Assembly (NCBI GenBank): GCA_030160035.1 | Contig: BSNO01000004.1 | Coordinates: 558,001 to 622,000 of the forward strand | Direction: 5' to 3' | DNA length: 64,000 nucleotides | Source: Rhizobium albus | GTDB lineage: Bacteria; Pseudomonadota; Alphaproteobacteria; Rhizobiales; Rhizobiaceae | Shown: in pieces, positions 1 through 8,832 of the stretch | How positions within the stretch are numbered: position 1 is the first letter of the stretch | How the letters are laid out: every line of letters starts with the position of its first letter | Program-made: the position numbers and the translations under genes | Notes under the pieces: model-generated | The model's database searches: none | What the model saw: only the letters and a program-made list of their open reading frames with translations | What the model was told of the DNA's origin: nothing

Positions 1-587
1 ACGTCCAGCCCGTTGGCGCGTTCGACCTGATCCGCGGTCGCCTCGCCATCCTCGGACGGCGCATCGTGTTCGATGAGGGCAACGTCACGCTCATCGGCGA
101 TCTCGACCCGTTCGTGAACCTGACCGCCTCGTCCCAATCCGGCGATACGACGGTCATCATCACCGTGTCGGGAAGGGCGTCCGACATCCAGATCGACTTC
201 TCCTCGCAGCCGGAGCTGCCGGAAGATGAGGTGATCTCCCGCCTGATCTTCGATCGTGGCATCGCCGACCTGTCGGCATTTCAGATCGCACAGCTTGCCG
301 CTGCGGTCGCCGAGCTCTCGGGCGGGCAGAACACGTCGCTCTTGGGTCAATTGCGCCAGTCGACCGGGCTGGATGATCTCGATGTCGTCACCGACGACCA
401 AGGCAACGCCGCGCTCAGGGCCGGCCGGTATCTGCGCGAGAACGTCTATCTCGGCATCCAGGCCGGTTCGGGAGATTCCAGCGAGGTCACGATCGATCTC
501 GACATCACCGACAGCCTGAAAGCACGCGGTGCCGCAGGTGCCGACGGCGACACGAGCCTCGGCATCTTCTTCGAGCGCGATTATTGA
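1..587 (+). CDS. tamB: TamB C-terminal part (translocation and assembly module), 5' end outside window
   Basis: The open frame runs in from before base 1 (reading from base 3) and stops at TGA 585-587. The visible part is about 194 residues. It has the beta-rich repeats and C-terminal pattern of the TamB/DUF490 family, including LPEDEVISRLIFDRGIADLS, a later GQLRQSTGLDDLDV segment, and a final aromatic/acidic FFERDY tail typical of this family. TamB is an inner-membrane-anchored periplasmic protein. With the Omp85 protein TamA it helps outer-membrane protein assembly and is implicated in lipid transport between membranes. The tamA gene would be expected upstream, outside the window. The next gene converges on it. 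Confidence 0.88.
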   Translation, partial: VQPVGAFDLIRGRLAILGRRIVFDEGNVTLIGDLDPFVNLTASSQSGDTTVIITVSGRASDIQIDFSSQPELPEDEVISRLIFDRGIADLSAFQIAQLAAAVAELSGGQNTSLLGQLRQSTGLDDLDVVTDDQGNAALRAGRYLRENVYLGIQAGSGDSSEVTIDLDITDSLKARGAAGADGDTSLGIFFERDY

Positions 588-602
588 CGGGAAACTCGGA
601 TT

Positions 603-622
603 TGCCGCCCCGTCGGGCGGCG
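603..622. terminator. Hairpin between convergent tamB and lacI-type gene
   Basis: GCCGCCC (604-610) and GGGCGGC (615-621) form a perfect 7-bp stem with a 4-base loop. It lies between the 3' ends of two convergent genes. There is no T-tract on either strand, so intrinsic termination is only a suggestion from position and stem strength. Confidence 0.35.
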
Positions 623-638
623 ATCGTTCGGGATTGGA

Positions 639-1691
639 TCAGGCAGCCGTTGCGTCGGCGGTCTCCATCTGAGGGCGATGCAATTCCTGGAGGTCCTCCG
701 CGGCTGCACCACCGATGCGCTTCAAAAGCAGCCGCCCCATGGCCTCGCCGGCAGCGGCCAAATCCTCTTCGATCGTATCGATCCGCGGCCTGACAGGTGT
801 GAAGAGCGTCGAGGTCTTCTTCGCCACGATGCCCACGTCCCGGCCAGGCACCATCGCGCGATCCGTGTAAGCGGCCATCACGGCCAGCGCCGAGACTTCC
901 CCGCCGCAGACATAGCCGTCGGGCGGCGACGCTTCGTCGAGCCGGGCCAGAATGCGCGCATGGATCGTCTCCGCCGAGCTGTCGAGGCTGACGCCGGACA
1001 GGACTTCGTAGTCGACGCCCTGCATGCGCACCGCCTTCATGAAGCCGTAGCGCAGATGATGATGAAAGGTGAAGCGCTCCGGTGGCAGGATGATCGCCGG
1101 CTTAGTTCGCCCGGCCGCGATCAGCTTCATCGTTGCCTGGAAGGCGAACTCCTCATTGTCGTAATCGACGTAGGGGTGCGGCACGGACAGTTCCGTGCGC
1201 CCGTGCGAGACGAAGGGGAAGTCGTTCTCGAGCAGCAGCCGCACCCGTTCGTCGAAAGGCTGCGTGCGCGAAAAGATGATGCCGTCCGCCATCCGGTTAC
1301 GCATGATGTAGCGCACGGGATCGAGGTTCGGCGCATCTTCGAAAGAGGGGGTGATGACCAGATGGTAAGGCGTTTGCCTAAGCGCCGTGCTGATGCCGCG
1401 GATCAGCGACGTGCCGAAATTGATGATTTCCTCGTGGGGATCGAGAATGAGGCTGATGACATTGGTGCGCCCTGTGCGCAGCCGCTGCGCAGCCCGATCG
1501 GGCATGTAGCCAATATGATCGGCCACCTGGCGCACGCGCTGGCGCGTCTCGAGCGCGATCTGCGGTGCGCCGCTCAGCGCTCGGGACACGGTCGTGACCG
1601 CAAGACCGGTGATCTCGGCGATCGTCCGCAATGTCGGCTTGCCGCCGGCATCGTCCACGTCCCGGCGCGGGAGGTCATCCCGTCCACTCAT
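639..1691 (-). CDS. LacI-family transcriptional repressor of the sugar uptake locus
   Basis: A 350-residue LacI/GalR regulator. The N-terminal helix-turn-helix and hinge are seen at about residues 20-75 (TLRTIAEITGLAVTTVSRAL, then RQVADHIGYMPDRAA). A periplasmic-binding-protein-like effector domain follows to the C terminus. I use the ATG at 1691, not the upstream TTG/ATG codons, because GGGAGG lies 7 bases before it and the protein then starts just ahead of the HTH. It is divergent from the binding-protein gene at 1920. Two near-identical palindromes lie in the intergenic region, so it probably represses both directions until a sugar or sugar phosphate binds. The effector is not known. Confidence 0.88.
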   Translation of the reverse strand: MSGRDDLPRRDVDDAGGKPTLRTIAEITGLAVTTVSRALSGAPQIALETRQRVRQVADHIGYMPDRAAQRLRTGRTNVISLILDPHEEIINFGTSLIRGISTALRQTPYHLVITPSFEDAPNLDPVRYIMRNRMADGIIFSRTQPFDERVRLLLENDFPFVSHGRTELSVPHPYVDYDNEEFAFQATMKLIAAGRTKPAIILPPERFTFHHHLRYGFMKAVRMQGVDYEVLSGVSLDSSAETIHARILARLDEASPPDGYVCGGEVSALAVMAAYTDRAMVPGRDVGIVAKKTSTLFTPVRPRIDTIEEDLAAAGEAMGRLLLKRIGGAAAEDLQELHRPQMETADATAA

Positions 1692-1727
1692 GCTGCAGCC
1701 TCCCGATTTTTGCGTCTCCCCACGCAT

Positions 1728-1741
1728 TTGCAACGTTATAA
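1728..1741. promoter_or_regulatory. Candidate LacI-type operator, copy 1
   Basis: TTGCAACGTTATAA is an imperfect palindrome centred on CG (10 of 14 positions symmetric), the usual form of a LacI/GalR operator. It matches the second site at 1864-1877 in 12 of 14 bases. It lies about 37 bases upstream of the regulator start, where it could give autoregulation or allow looping to the second site 136 bp away. Confidence 0.5.
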
Positions 1742-1847
1742 ACATGAATGAGGGGCGATCGGAAGCACAATTCGCATAGGTGAAACGGCGAGAAAACGAT
1801 CATATCGCGCCTGTTGCACAATTTTAAATCGGTTTGATCTTCCCGGC

Positions 1848-1878
1848 TTGACAATCTCCAAGCTTGTATCGTTATAAA
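1848..1878 (+). promoter_or_regulatory. Sigma-70-type promoter of the ABC transporter operon
   Basis: TTGACA at 1848-1853 is an exact -35 match. TATAAA at 1873-1878 is a 5-of-6 match to the -10 box. The spacer is long at 19 bases. The -10 box overlaps operator copy 2, so a bound repressor would block RNA polymerase. The binding-protein start codon follows at 1920. Confidence 0.5.
1864..1877. promoter_or_regulatory. Candidate LacI-type operator, copy 2, overlapping the -10 box
   Basis: TTGTATCGTTATAA is an imperfect palindrome centred on CG and matches 12 of 14 bases of the copy at 1728-1741. It overlaps the -10 element of the transporter promoter. Repeated central-CG palindromes around a divergent LacI gene are the expected architecture. 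The assignment rests on sequence symmetry and position only. Confidence 0.55.
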
Positions 1879-1919
1879 TCCTCACGTCCGGAAGGAACCG
1901 GACACGATGGGAGGTTTCC

Positions 1920-3179
1920 ATGACTATTCGCACGATTGCAAAACTGGCCGCTGGTACCGCACTTCTGGCGCTTTCCGCCGGCAGTGCCAGCGCCCAGGAC
2001 AAGAGCGTTGAAGTTCTGCACTGGTGGACTGCCGGTGGCGAGGCTGCAGCTGTCAACGTTCTGAAAGAAAACCTGGAAGGTGAAGGCGTCAGCTGGACCG
2101 ACATGCCGGTCGCCGGCGGTGGCGGTACCCAGGCCATGACCGCTCTGCGCGCCCGCGTCACGTCCGGCGATGCGCCGACGGCCGTTCAGATGCTCGGTTT
2201 CGACATCAAGGACTGGGCTGAACTCGGCGTCGTCGCCAACCTGAACGATCTCGCGGCCGAAGAAGGCTGGGACGATGTCGTGCCGGCTGCTCTTCAGGAG
2301 TTCTCCAAGTACGACGGCAACTGGATCGCTGCTCCCGTCAACGTGCACTCGACCAACTGGCTCTGGGTGAACAAGGAAGCCTTCGATGCGGCAGGCGGCG
2401 AAGAGCCGACCGATTTCGCTGGCCTGATTGCCATGCTCGACTCCTTCAAGGAGCAGGGCATCACCCCGCTCGCCCATGGTGGCCAGCCCTGGCAGGATGC
2501 GACGCTTTGGGAAAACGTCGTTCTTTCCGTCGGTGGCATGGACTTCTACCGTGACGCCGTCATCGAACTGAACGAAGAAGCGCTGACCGGCGACACGATG
2601 CGCGAAGTCTTCGATAACATGACCCAGCTCGCAACCTATTTCGACGAGAACTTCTCGGGCCGCGACTGGAACCTGGCATCGGCCATGGTCATCGAAGGCG
2701 AAGCTGGCGCTCAGCAGATGGGCGACTGGGCAAAGGGCGAGTTCCTGCGCGCAGACCTGACGCCGGGCGAAGACTTCGTCTGCATGCGCTTCCCGGGCAC
2801 CCAGGGCAGCGTTCTGTTCAACTCCGACCAGTTCGTCATGTTCGAAGTCGGTGACGACCAGCGCGAAGCCCAGAACCTGATGGCGTCGGCCGTCATGGAT
2901 CCGGCTTTCCAGGTTGCCTTCAACACCGTCAAGGGCTCCGTTCCTGCCCGTACCGACGTTGAAGACACCGAGTTCGACGACTGCGGCAAGAAGGGCATGG
3001 CCGATCTCGCCGAAGCTGCCGAAAGCGGCAATCTTGCAGGTTCGATGGCCCATGGCCATGCTCAGCCGGCTGCCGTCAAGGAAGCCATGTACGACGTGAT
3101 CACCCAGCACCTCAACGGTCAGATCACCACCGACGAAGCGCTCGAGCGCCTGCCGCAGGCCGTCGCTTCGGCTCAGTAA
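1920..3179 (+). CDS. Sugar ABC transporter periplasmic substrate-binding protein (glucose/mannose type)
   Basis: 419 residues with a Sec signal peptide (about residues 1-25, cleaved after ASA-Q). The mature protein begins with [15 protein letters not shown] and contains [14 protein letters not shown] and a central MGDWAKGEF segment. This pattern resembles the family-1 solute-binding proteins of glucose/mannose transporters (Pseudomonas GtsA, Thermus glucose-binding protein). The start has GGGAGG 6 bases upstream. It is the first gene of the operon and is followed by two strong hairpins before the permease genes, as is common where the binding protein must be made in excess. Glucose and/or mannose is the likely ligand from family similarity and from the downstream kinase and epimerase. 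Confidence 0.9.
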   Translation: MTIRTIAKLAAGTALLALSAGSASAQDKSVEVLHWWTAGGEAAAVNVLKENLEGEGVSWTDMPVAGGGGTQAMTALRARVTSGDAPTAVQMLGFDIKDWAELGVVANLNDLAAEEGWDDVVPAALQEFSKYDGNWIAAPVNVHSTNWLWVNKEAFDAAGGEEPTDFAGLIAMLDSFKEQGITPLAHGGQPWQDATLWENVVLSVGGMDFYRDAVIELNEEALTGDTMREVFDNMTQLATYFDENFSGRDWNLASAMVIEGEAGAQQMGDWAKGEFLRADLTPGEDFVCMRFPGTQGSVLFNSDQFVMFEVGDDQREAQNLMASAVMDPAFQVAFNTVKGSVPARTDVEDTEFDDCGKKGMADLAEAAESGNLAGSMAHGHAQPAAVKEAMYDVITQHLNGQITTDEALERLPQAVASAQ

Positions 3180-3196
3180 GCCCTAAGGCTTGAACA

Positions 3197-3257
3197 TCGG
3201 CGCTTCGGCGCCGACGACCCAAGGCGCGCATGGCCGGCAGATGCTGCCGGCCATGCG
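3197..3257 (+). promoter_or_regulatory. Twin intercistronic RNA hairpins after the binding-protein gene
   Basis: The first hairpin is TCGGCGC (3197-3203), a TTCG tetraloop (3204-3207) and GCGCCGA (3208-3214). The second is a perfect 14-bp stem, 3227-3240 paired with 3244-3257, with a 3-base ATG loop. Neither is followed by a T-tract. The likely role is to protect the upstream transcript from 3' exonucleases, or to attenuate transcription, so that more binding protein than permease is made (compare the malE-malF gap in enteric bacteria). Confidence 0.6.
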
Positions 3258-3293
3258 TCCGAACAATCCGACACACATGGGGAGAGGGCGGAC

Positions 3294-4214
3294 ATGACCG
3301 TCACAGTGGACGCGGTCGAGCCGGTGCGCCACAGGGCCGGGGTCCTCGACAAGGCCCGCGACATCCTGCCGAAAGTGGTGCTCGCACCCTCCTTCGCGCT
3401 GATCCTGTTCTTCGTCTACGGGTTCATCCTGTGGACGCTCTATCTCTCCTTCACCAATTCGCGCATCCTGCCGGTCTATGAACTGGTCGGCTTCGGCGCC
3501 TATGTGAATTTGTGGTCGCAGCCCAATTGGTATGTGGCGCTGCAGAATCTCGCGATCTTCGGCTCGCTCTACATCTTCTTCTGCATCGCCATCGGTTTGA
3601 CGCTCGCGATCCTTCTCGATCAGCGCATTCGCGGAGAAGGCGTGCTGAGGCCGATCTTCCTTTATCCCATGGCGCTTTCGTTCGTCGTCACGGGCACGGC
3701 ATGGAAGTGGTTCCTGAACCCCGGGCTTGGCCTGCAGCGCACCATGCAGCAATGGGGCTGGGAAAGTTTCCGCTTCGACTGGCTGACGAGCACCGACATG
3801 GCGATCTATACGGTCGTGATCGCCGGCGTCTGGCAGGCCTCCGGCTTCGTCATGGCCATGTTCCTCGCCGGCCTGCGCGGCATCGACAGCGAGATCATCA
3901 AGGCTGCCGAGATCGACGGCGCATCGACCTTCTCGATCTATCGCCGGATCATCATTCCGCTGCTTCGGCCCGCCTTCCTTTCGGCCGTCATCGTGCTCGC
4001 CCACATGGCGATTAAGTCCTACGACCTCGTCATCGCACTGACGGGTGGCGGACCGGGCAACGCGACGGAATTGCCGTCGACCTTCATGTATTCCTATACC
4101 TTCACGCGCAGCCAGATGGCCGTGGGTTCGGCGAGCGCGGTCATGATGCTGATGGGCATCTCCGCCATCATCATCCCCTATCTCTATTCGGAACTGAGGG
4201 AGCGTGAGCGATGA
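3294..4214 (+). CDS. Sugar ABC transporter permease, MalF/UgpA type
   Basis: A 306-residue inner-membrane protein with about six hydrophobic segments, the first near residues 28-50 (APSFALILFFVYGFILWTLY). The binding-protein-dependent transport EAA loop is seen at about residues 200-220 (EIIKAAEIDGASTFSIYRRI), which contacts the ATPase. It follows the binding-protein gene and overlaps the next permease by four bases (ATGA), so the two subunits are probably translated together. Confidence 0.9.
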   Translation: MTVTVDAVEPVRHRAGVLDKARDILPKVVLAPSFALILFFVYGFILWTLYLSFTNSRILPVYELVGFGAYVNLWSQPNWYVALQNLAIFGSLYIFFCIAIGLTLAILLDQRIRGEGVLRPIFLYPMALSFVVTGTAWKWFLNPGLGLQRTMQQWGWESFRFDWLTSTDMAIYTVVIAGVWQASGFVMAMFLAGLRGIDSEIIKAAEIDGASTFSIYRRIIIPLLRPAFLSAVIVLAHMAIKSYDLVIALTGGGPGNATELPSTFMYSYTFTRSQMAVGSASAVMMLMGISAIIIPYLYSELRERER

Positions 4215-5092
4215 GCGCGGCTGCCACATCCGTCTCGCCGGGTTCGGCGCGCTTTGCCCGGTATTTTATCTACGCAACGCTGGTTATCTTTGCGCTGATC
4301 TACCTCTTGCCGCTCTTCGTGATGATCATCACGTCGCTGAAGCCGCTGGACGAAATCCGCTCGGGCAACATGCTGGCATTGCCCCAGGCGCCATCGCTCG
4401 ACGCCTGGTTCAAGGCCTGGGGCACGGCCTGCGTCGGTGTGAACTGTACCGGCATCAGCGGCTATTTCTGGAATTCCATCAAGATGGTCATTCCGGCCGT
4501 GGCCATCTCGACGATCCTCGGCGCGCTCAATGGCTATGTGCTGACCAAGTGGCGCTTTCCCGGCCACAAGCTCGTCTTCGGCATGATGCTTTTTGCATGC
4601 TTCATCCCGTTCCAGGCGGTTCTCATTCCGATGGCGCGCGTGCTTGGGGAAATCGGTCTGTCGAACACGACGGCCGGGCTCGTGCTGGTCCACGTCGTCT
4701 ACGGTCTCGGCTTCACGACGCTGTTCTTCCGCAACTATTACGAAGCGTTCCCGGATGAACTGATCAAGGCCGCCCAGATGGACGGTGCCGGCTTCTTCAA
4801 GATCTTCTGGCGCATCCTGCTGCCAAGCTCGGGGCCGATCATCGTCGTCACGGTCATCTACCAGTTCACCAATATCTGGAACGACTTCCTGTTCGGGGTC
4901 TCTTTCGCCTCGGGCGGTGGAGCGCCGATGACGGTCGCCTTGAACAACCTCGTCTCGTCGTCGACGGGCGTGAAGGAATACAATGTGGACATGGCAGCCG
5001 CCATGTTCGCCGCTCTGCCGACGCTGATCGTCTATGTCGTCGCGGGGCGCTATTTCGTGCGCGGTCTGATGGCCGGCGCGGTGAAGGGATAA
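4211..5092 (+). CDS. Sugar ABC transporter permease, MalG/UgpE type
   Basis: A 293-residue second permease subunit with about six membrane segments. Its EAA loop is seen near residue 180 (ELIKAAQMDGAGFFKIFWRI). The start ATG overlaps the stop of the first permease, with GGGAG upstream. A loop with two cysteines (ACVGVNCTG, about residues 75-83) sits between the first membrane segments. It should pair with the MalF-type subunit and the ATPase encoded 4 bases downstream. Confidence 0.9.
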   Translation: MSAAATSVSPGSARFARYFIYATLVIFALIYLLPLFVMIITSLKPLDEIRSGNMLALPQAPSLDAWFKAWGTACVGVNCTGISGYFWNSIKMVIPAVAISTILGALNGYVLTKWRFPGHKLVFGMMLFACFIPFQAVLIPMARVLGEIGLSNTTAGLVLVHVVYGLGFTTLFFRNYYEAFPDELIKAAQMDGAGFFKIFWRILLPSSGPIIVVTVIYQFTNIWNDFLFGVSFASGGGAPMTVALNNLVSSSTGVKEYNVDMAAAMFAALPTLIVYVVAGRYFVRGLMAGAVKG

Positions 5093-5096
5093 GCCC

Positions 5097-6215
5097 ATGG
5101 CGTTTCTTGAAATTCGCGATCTCTACAAGACGATCGCCGGTGCCGACATCCTCAAGGGCATCGACATCACGCTCGACAAGGGCGGGTTCCTCGTCCTCGT
5201 CGGCCCATCTGGCTGTGGCAAGTCCACGCTGCTGAACACGGTGGCCGGCCTGACGGACGTGACCAAGGGCGACATCGTCATCGATGGCGAGATCGTCAAC
5301 GACCTGCATCCGTCCAAGCGCGATATCGCGATGGTGTTCCAGTCCTACGCGCTCTACCCGAACATGACGGTGGAGGGGAACATCGCCTTCGCGCTCGAGA
5401 TGCGCGGCGTGCCAAAGTCCGAACGCGACGAAGCGGTGCGGGCGGCGGCAAAGACGCTGCAGATCGAGCATCTTTTGAAGCGGCGTCCGAGCCAGCTGTC
5501 CGGTGGCCAGCGCCAGCGTGTCGCCATGGGCCGCGCGCTGGTGCGCAAGCCGCGCGTCTTCCTCTTCGACGAGCCACTGTCGAACCTCGACGCTAAGCTG
5601 CGCGTCGAGATGCGGGCCGAGATCAAGCGCCTTCACCGCGATACCGGCGCAACGATCGTCTACGTCACGCACGACCAGATCGAGGCGATGACCATGGCGA
5701 CCAAGATCGCCGTGCTCAAGGAAGGCATCGTCCAGCAGGTGGGCTCGCCGGAGGAAATCTACCGTCGCCCCGCCAATCTGTTCGTCGCCGATTTCATGGG
5801 CTCTCCCGCGATGAACCTGCTGGAAGGCAAGGTGGTCACCAACGGTGCGGAACGTGCGATCGAATTTGCTGGAAGCGGCAGCGATGGGCCGATCCGTCTC
5901 GCTATGCCGAGTTCCGTTCGTGAAACCACGTTCGTCGATGGGCAGAGCGTCATCCTGGGAATCCGACCCGAAGCGATCACCGATCGCGGCCTGACCGACC
6001 CTGAGGCGACCACCGTCAGCATCGTCGATGCGCTGGTCGATCTGGTCGAGCCGACGGGTTCCGACACATTCGTCGTGACCAAGATCGCCGGCAAGGAGAT
6101 CACCGCCCGTGTGCGCTCGGACGTCGATGCGCGCGCCGGCGAGACCTTCCAGTTCGCCTTCAATCTCGACAAGGCCGTCGTTTTCGATCCCAAGACGACG
6201 AAGCGCCTCGCCTGA
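5097..6215 (+). CDS. Sugar ABC transporter ATP-binding protein, MalK/UgpC (CUT1) type
   Basis: 372 residues. The nucleotide-binding domain shows Walker A GPSGCGKST (about residues 36-44), the Q-loop FQSYALYPNM, the signature LSGGQRQR, Walker B VFLFDEP and the switch histidine in VTHD. A C-terminal TOBE/regulatory domain (about residues 240-372) is typical of CUT1 sugar importers. It powers the two permeases encoded just upstream. The full-length C-terminal domain leaves open regulation by other proteins, as for MalK, but the sequence does not show this directly. Confidence 0.92.
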   Translation: MAFLEIRDLYKTIAGADILKGIDITLDKGGFLVLVGPSGCGKSTLLNTVAGLTDVTKGDIVIDGEIVNDLHPSKRDIAMVFQSYALYPNMTVEGNIAFALEMRGVPKSERDEAVRAAAKTLQIEHLLKRRPSQLSGGQRQRVAMGRALVRKPRVFLFDEPLSNLDAKLRVEMRAEIKRLHRDTGATIVYVTHDQIEAMTMATKIAVLKEGIVQQVGSPEEIYRRPANLFVADFMGSPAMNLLEGKVVTNGAERAIEFAGSGSDGPIRLAMPSSVRETTFVDGQSVILGIRPEAITDRGLTDPEATTVSIVDALVDLVEPTGSDTFVVTKIAGKEITARVRSDVDARAGETFQFAFNLDKAVVFDPKTTKRLA

Positions 6216-6226
6216 TCGCTGAAGCA

Positions 6227-7138
6227 ATGCTGATCGGTATCGATTGGGGCGGCACCAAGATGGAAGTGATCGCGCTCTCGCCCCATGGCGAGACGCGCGC
6301 ACGCCATCGCATCGACACGCCACGGACCGGCTATGACGCTTGCGTGACGGCGGTGCGCGATCTCGTCGCGCGCGTGGAAGGTGAAACGGGCGACCGTGGC
6401 ACGGTGGGCCTCGGCATTCCGGGTAGCCCGTCGCCGCGCACCGGCCTCATTCGCAACGCCAATACGACCTTTCTCAACGGCAAGCCGCTCGGCGCCGATC
6501 TTCAGGATGCGCTGGGTCGCCCGGTGCGCATCACCAATGACGGCAACTGCTTTGCCGTTTCGGAAGCGGTGGATGGGGCGGGACAGGGCGCCCATGTGGT
6601 CTTCGGCATCATCATCGGCACCGGCCATGGCGGAGGGCTGGTGATCGACGGCCGCGTGCATGCCGGATTTCAGGGCTTTGCCGGCGAGATCGGCCACTAC
6701 CCGCTGCCCTGGATGCGGGCGGACGAATATCCCGGCCATGCCTGCTGGTGCGGCAAGACCGGCTGCCAGGAAATGTATGCGTCGGGCACGGGGCTCGAGC
6801 TCGATTACCGCCTGACGACCGGCCGGGAACGGCGTGGCCGCGATATTCTGACGGACAAGCGCGACGGCGATGCTGTGGCCGATGGTGTCTACCGACGCTT
6901 CGCCGATCGCCTCGCCCGCAGTCTCGCGCTTCTGGTCAACGTCGTCGATCCCGATGTCTTCGTGCTGGGCGGCGGCATGTCCAATGTCGACGAGCTCTAC
7001 AGCGACCTCCCGCCGCTGATCGAGACCTACATTTTCGGCGATGGTTTCGAAACGCCGATCCGCAAGGCGGTGCATGGCGACAGTTCGGGGGTTCGCGGCG
7101 CTGCCTGGCTGTGGAAGGATAGCGCGACAAGCGCCTGA
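6227..7138 (+). CDS. ROK-family sugar kinase (fructokinase/mannokinase/N-acetylhexosamine kinase-like)
   Basis: 303 residues. It starts with a phosphate-binding motif (GIDWGGTKMEV) and carries the ROK zinc motif CWCGKTGCQE at about residues 174-183, preceded by an EIGHYPLP segment with the zinc-ligand histidine. This family phosphorylates free hexoses such as glucose, fructose, mannose or N-acetylmannosamine at C6 with ATP. The position directly after the transporter ATPase gene points to phosphorylation of the imported sugar or of its epimerised/isomerised product. I cannot choose the substrate from sequence. A true Glk-type glucokinase is encoded separately at 52268. Confidence 0.85.
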   Translation: MLIGIDWGGTKMEVIALSPHGETRARHRIDTPRTGYDACVTAVRDLVARVEGETGDRGTVGLGIPGSPSPRTGLIRNANTTFLNGKPLGADLQDALGRPVRITNDGNCFAVSEAVDGAGQGAHVVFGIIIGTGHGGGLVIDGRVHAGFQGFAGEIGHYPLPWMRADEYPGHACWCGKTGCQEMYASGTGLELDYRLTTGRERRGRDILTDKRDGDAVADGVYRRFADRLARSLALLVNVVDPDVFVLGGGMSNVDELYSDLPPLIETYIFGDGFETPIRKAVHGDSSGVRGAAWLWKDSATSA

Positions 7139-7156
7139 ACCGCGAAGGACCGACAC

Positions 7157-7651
7157 ATGCAGGATATCGAAGCCGATCTGAGACGGATCGCCGAGCAGGA
7201 AGACGCGCTCGTATTTCCGACTTTCGATGCGGATCAGGCCTGGCAACTGGGCACGCTTCTGCGCGATGCCGCAAAAGCGGCGCAGGTATCGGTTGCGATC
7301 GATATCACCATCGCCGGGCAATGCCTGTTTCATACCGTCGTTGGCGGCGCGACGCTCGACAACAGCAACTGGATCCGGCGCAAGCGCAACGTCGCTCTTC
7401 ATTTCCAGCGGGCGAGCTATGCCGTCGGTCTCGGGCTGAAGCGGGCGGAGGCGACGCTCGACGGAAAATACGCATTAGCCGATGCCGATTACGCGGCCCA
7501 TGGCGGCAGCTTCCCGATCCGCGTTCAAGGTGCTGGCATGATCGGGACAGTCACCGTTTCGGGCCTGCCGCAGCGTGACGACCACGCCATGGTGGTGGCC
7601 GCGCTCGCGGCTCTTCTCGGCCGAAGCGCCGAGGAGCTTGCCTTCGCATGA
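7157..7651 (+). CDS. UPF0303 / HbpS-like (DUF336-type) protein of unknown role
   Basis: A 164-residue protein of the UPF0303 family, related to the GlcG/HbpS fold. Family-like segments include FHTVVGGATLDNSNWIRRK and GGSFPIRVQGAGMIGTVTVS. It has no signal peptide and should be cytoplasmic. A clear ribosome site (GAAGGA) precedes the ATG. Its stop overlaps the ATG of the epimerase gene (ATGA), so it belongs to the sugar operon. Some relatives are called heme-degrading on weak evidence. Here the operon suggests a link to sugar metabolism, but no function can be assigned. Confidence 0.8.
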   Translation: MQDIEADLRRIAEQEDALVFPTFDADQAWQLGTLLRDAAKAAQVSVAIDITIAGQCLFHTVVGGATLDNSNWIRRKRNVALHFQRASYAVGLGLKRAEATLDGKYALADADYAAHGGSFPIRVQGAGMIGTVTVSGLPQRDDHAMVVAALAALLGRSAEELAFA

Positions 7652-8832
7652 GTGGCGCATTGGACCGTGTTCGAGCACACGCGCAGGAATTGCGGCGCTG
7701 GCTGGACGAAGACGCTTTGCCGCTTTGGACGGATCGCGGCGTAGATCCCGATTGGGGTTTCGTCGAGCGGATCGACCATTCTGGTGAGGCGGTGAAGGAA
7801 CCGGTGCGCGCACGCGTGGTGCCGCGTCAGATCTATGTCTATGCCGAAGCGGGGCTGCATCACTGGGGCGGCGATTGGCAGCGACCGGTAGAACAGGCGC
7901 TCGAGCGGCTGACGACGATTTACCGCCGCAGCGACGGTCTTTACGGAAATGTCGCCGGACCCGACGGTCTGATCGACGATCGGTTCGATCTCTACAACCA
8001 CGCCTTCGTTCTTCTGGCGCTCGCTTCGGCAGCGAAGGTTTACCCGGACAAGCGTGACGCGCTGCATGAAGAGGCCACGGCCCTCCTGTCGCTCTTGAAG
8101 GCGCGGTTTGCCCATCCGGTCGCCGGTTTCGAGGAAAGCGAGCCGCCGACGGCACCGCTGAAATCCAATCCGCACATGCATCTCTTCGAAGCCGCACAGG
8201 CCTGGACGGCGGTGCCGGATGTGGACACGGGTGCATTTGCCGCGCTCGCAGACGAGATCGCAGCGCTCGCCACGCGCAGCTTCATTGATGCCGAGACAGG
8301 TGCGCTTCGAGAATACTTCGGCCGCGACTGGTTGCCGATGCCGGACGAGACGGGCTGCATCGTAGAACCGGGCCATCAGTTCGAGTGGGCCTGGCTCCTC
8401 GCCCGGCACGCCCGCGGCAGCCTCGACGAGGACCGTCACGTTACCCATGCCGCCCGGCTCTTCGATATCGGAGAGACGCATGGCGTGGACAAGCGCGGCG
8501 TCGCTTTCATGGCGCTCGACGCTGCGTTTGGTGTCTTGGACCCGATCGCACGGCTCTGGGCGCAGACGGAGTGGTTGAAGGCTGCAAGCCTGCTGGCCGC
8601 GATGTCAACCGGTGCTCAGCGTGACCGCTATCTCACTTCGGCAGAGCGGGCAGCATCGGCGCTCCGGCGTTTCCTGGAAACGCCGGTCAATGGCTTGTGG
8701 TTCGACAAGATGCGCCCCGATGGCACATTTGTCGACGAGCCTGCACCGGCGAGCAGCTTCTATCACATCGCCTGCGCGATCTATGAGTTCGAAGACAGGC
8801 TCGGCGAGATCGCCGGTACGAGGTCGATGTGA
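7648..8832 (+). CDS. AGE-family sugar epimerase/isomerase (N-acylglucosamine 2-epimerase family)
   Basis: 394 residues with the alpha/alpha-barrel pattern of the family: DWGFVERID near the N terminus, RQIYVYAEA, DLYNHAFVLLALASA, NPHMHLFEAAQAW and EPGHQFEWAWLL, which supply the conserved histidines of the active site. The family includes mannose-fructose isomerases, GlcNAc 2-epimerases and cellobiose epimerases. With a glucose/mannose-type importer and a ROK kinase, conversion of mannose to fructose (or a related step) is the most economical idea. It overlaps the genes on both sides by a few bases. Confidence 0.87.
   Translation: MSGALDRVRAHAQELRRWLDEDALPLWTDRGVDPDWGFVERIDHSGEAVKEPVRARVVPRQIYVYAEAGLHHWGGDWQRPVEQALERLTTIYRRSDGLYGNVAGPDGLIDDRFDLYNHAFVLLALASAAKVYPDKRDALHEEATALLSLLKARFAHPVAGFEESEPPTAPLKSNPHMHLFEAAQAWTAVPDVDTGAFAALADEIAALATRSFIDAETGALREYFGRDWLPMPDETGCIVEPGHQFEWAWLLARHARGSLDEDRHVTHAARLFDIGETHGVDKRGVAFMALDAAFGVLDPIARLWAQTEWLKAASLLAAMSTGAQRDRYLTSAERAASALRRFLETPVNGLWFDKMRPDGTFVDEPAPASSFYHIACAIYEFEDRLGEIAGTRSM

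Noticed and set aside
4866-7402. Long antisense open frames across the transporter ATPase and ROK kinase genes
   Set aside because: They overlap well-supported genes codon for codon and lack domains or ribosome sites.
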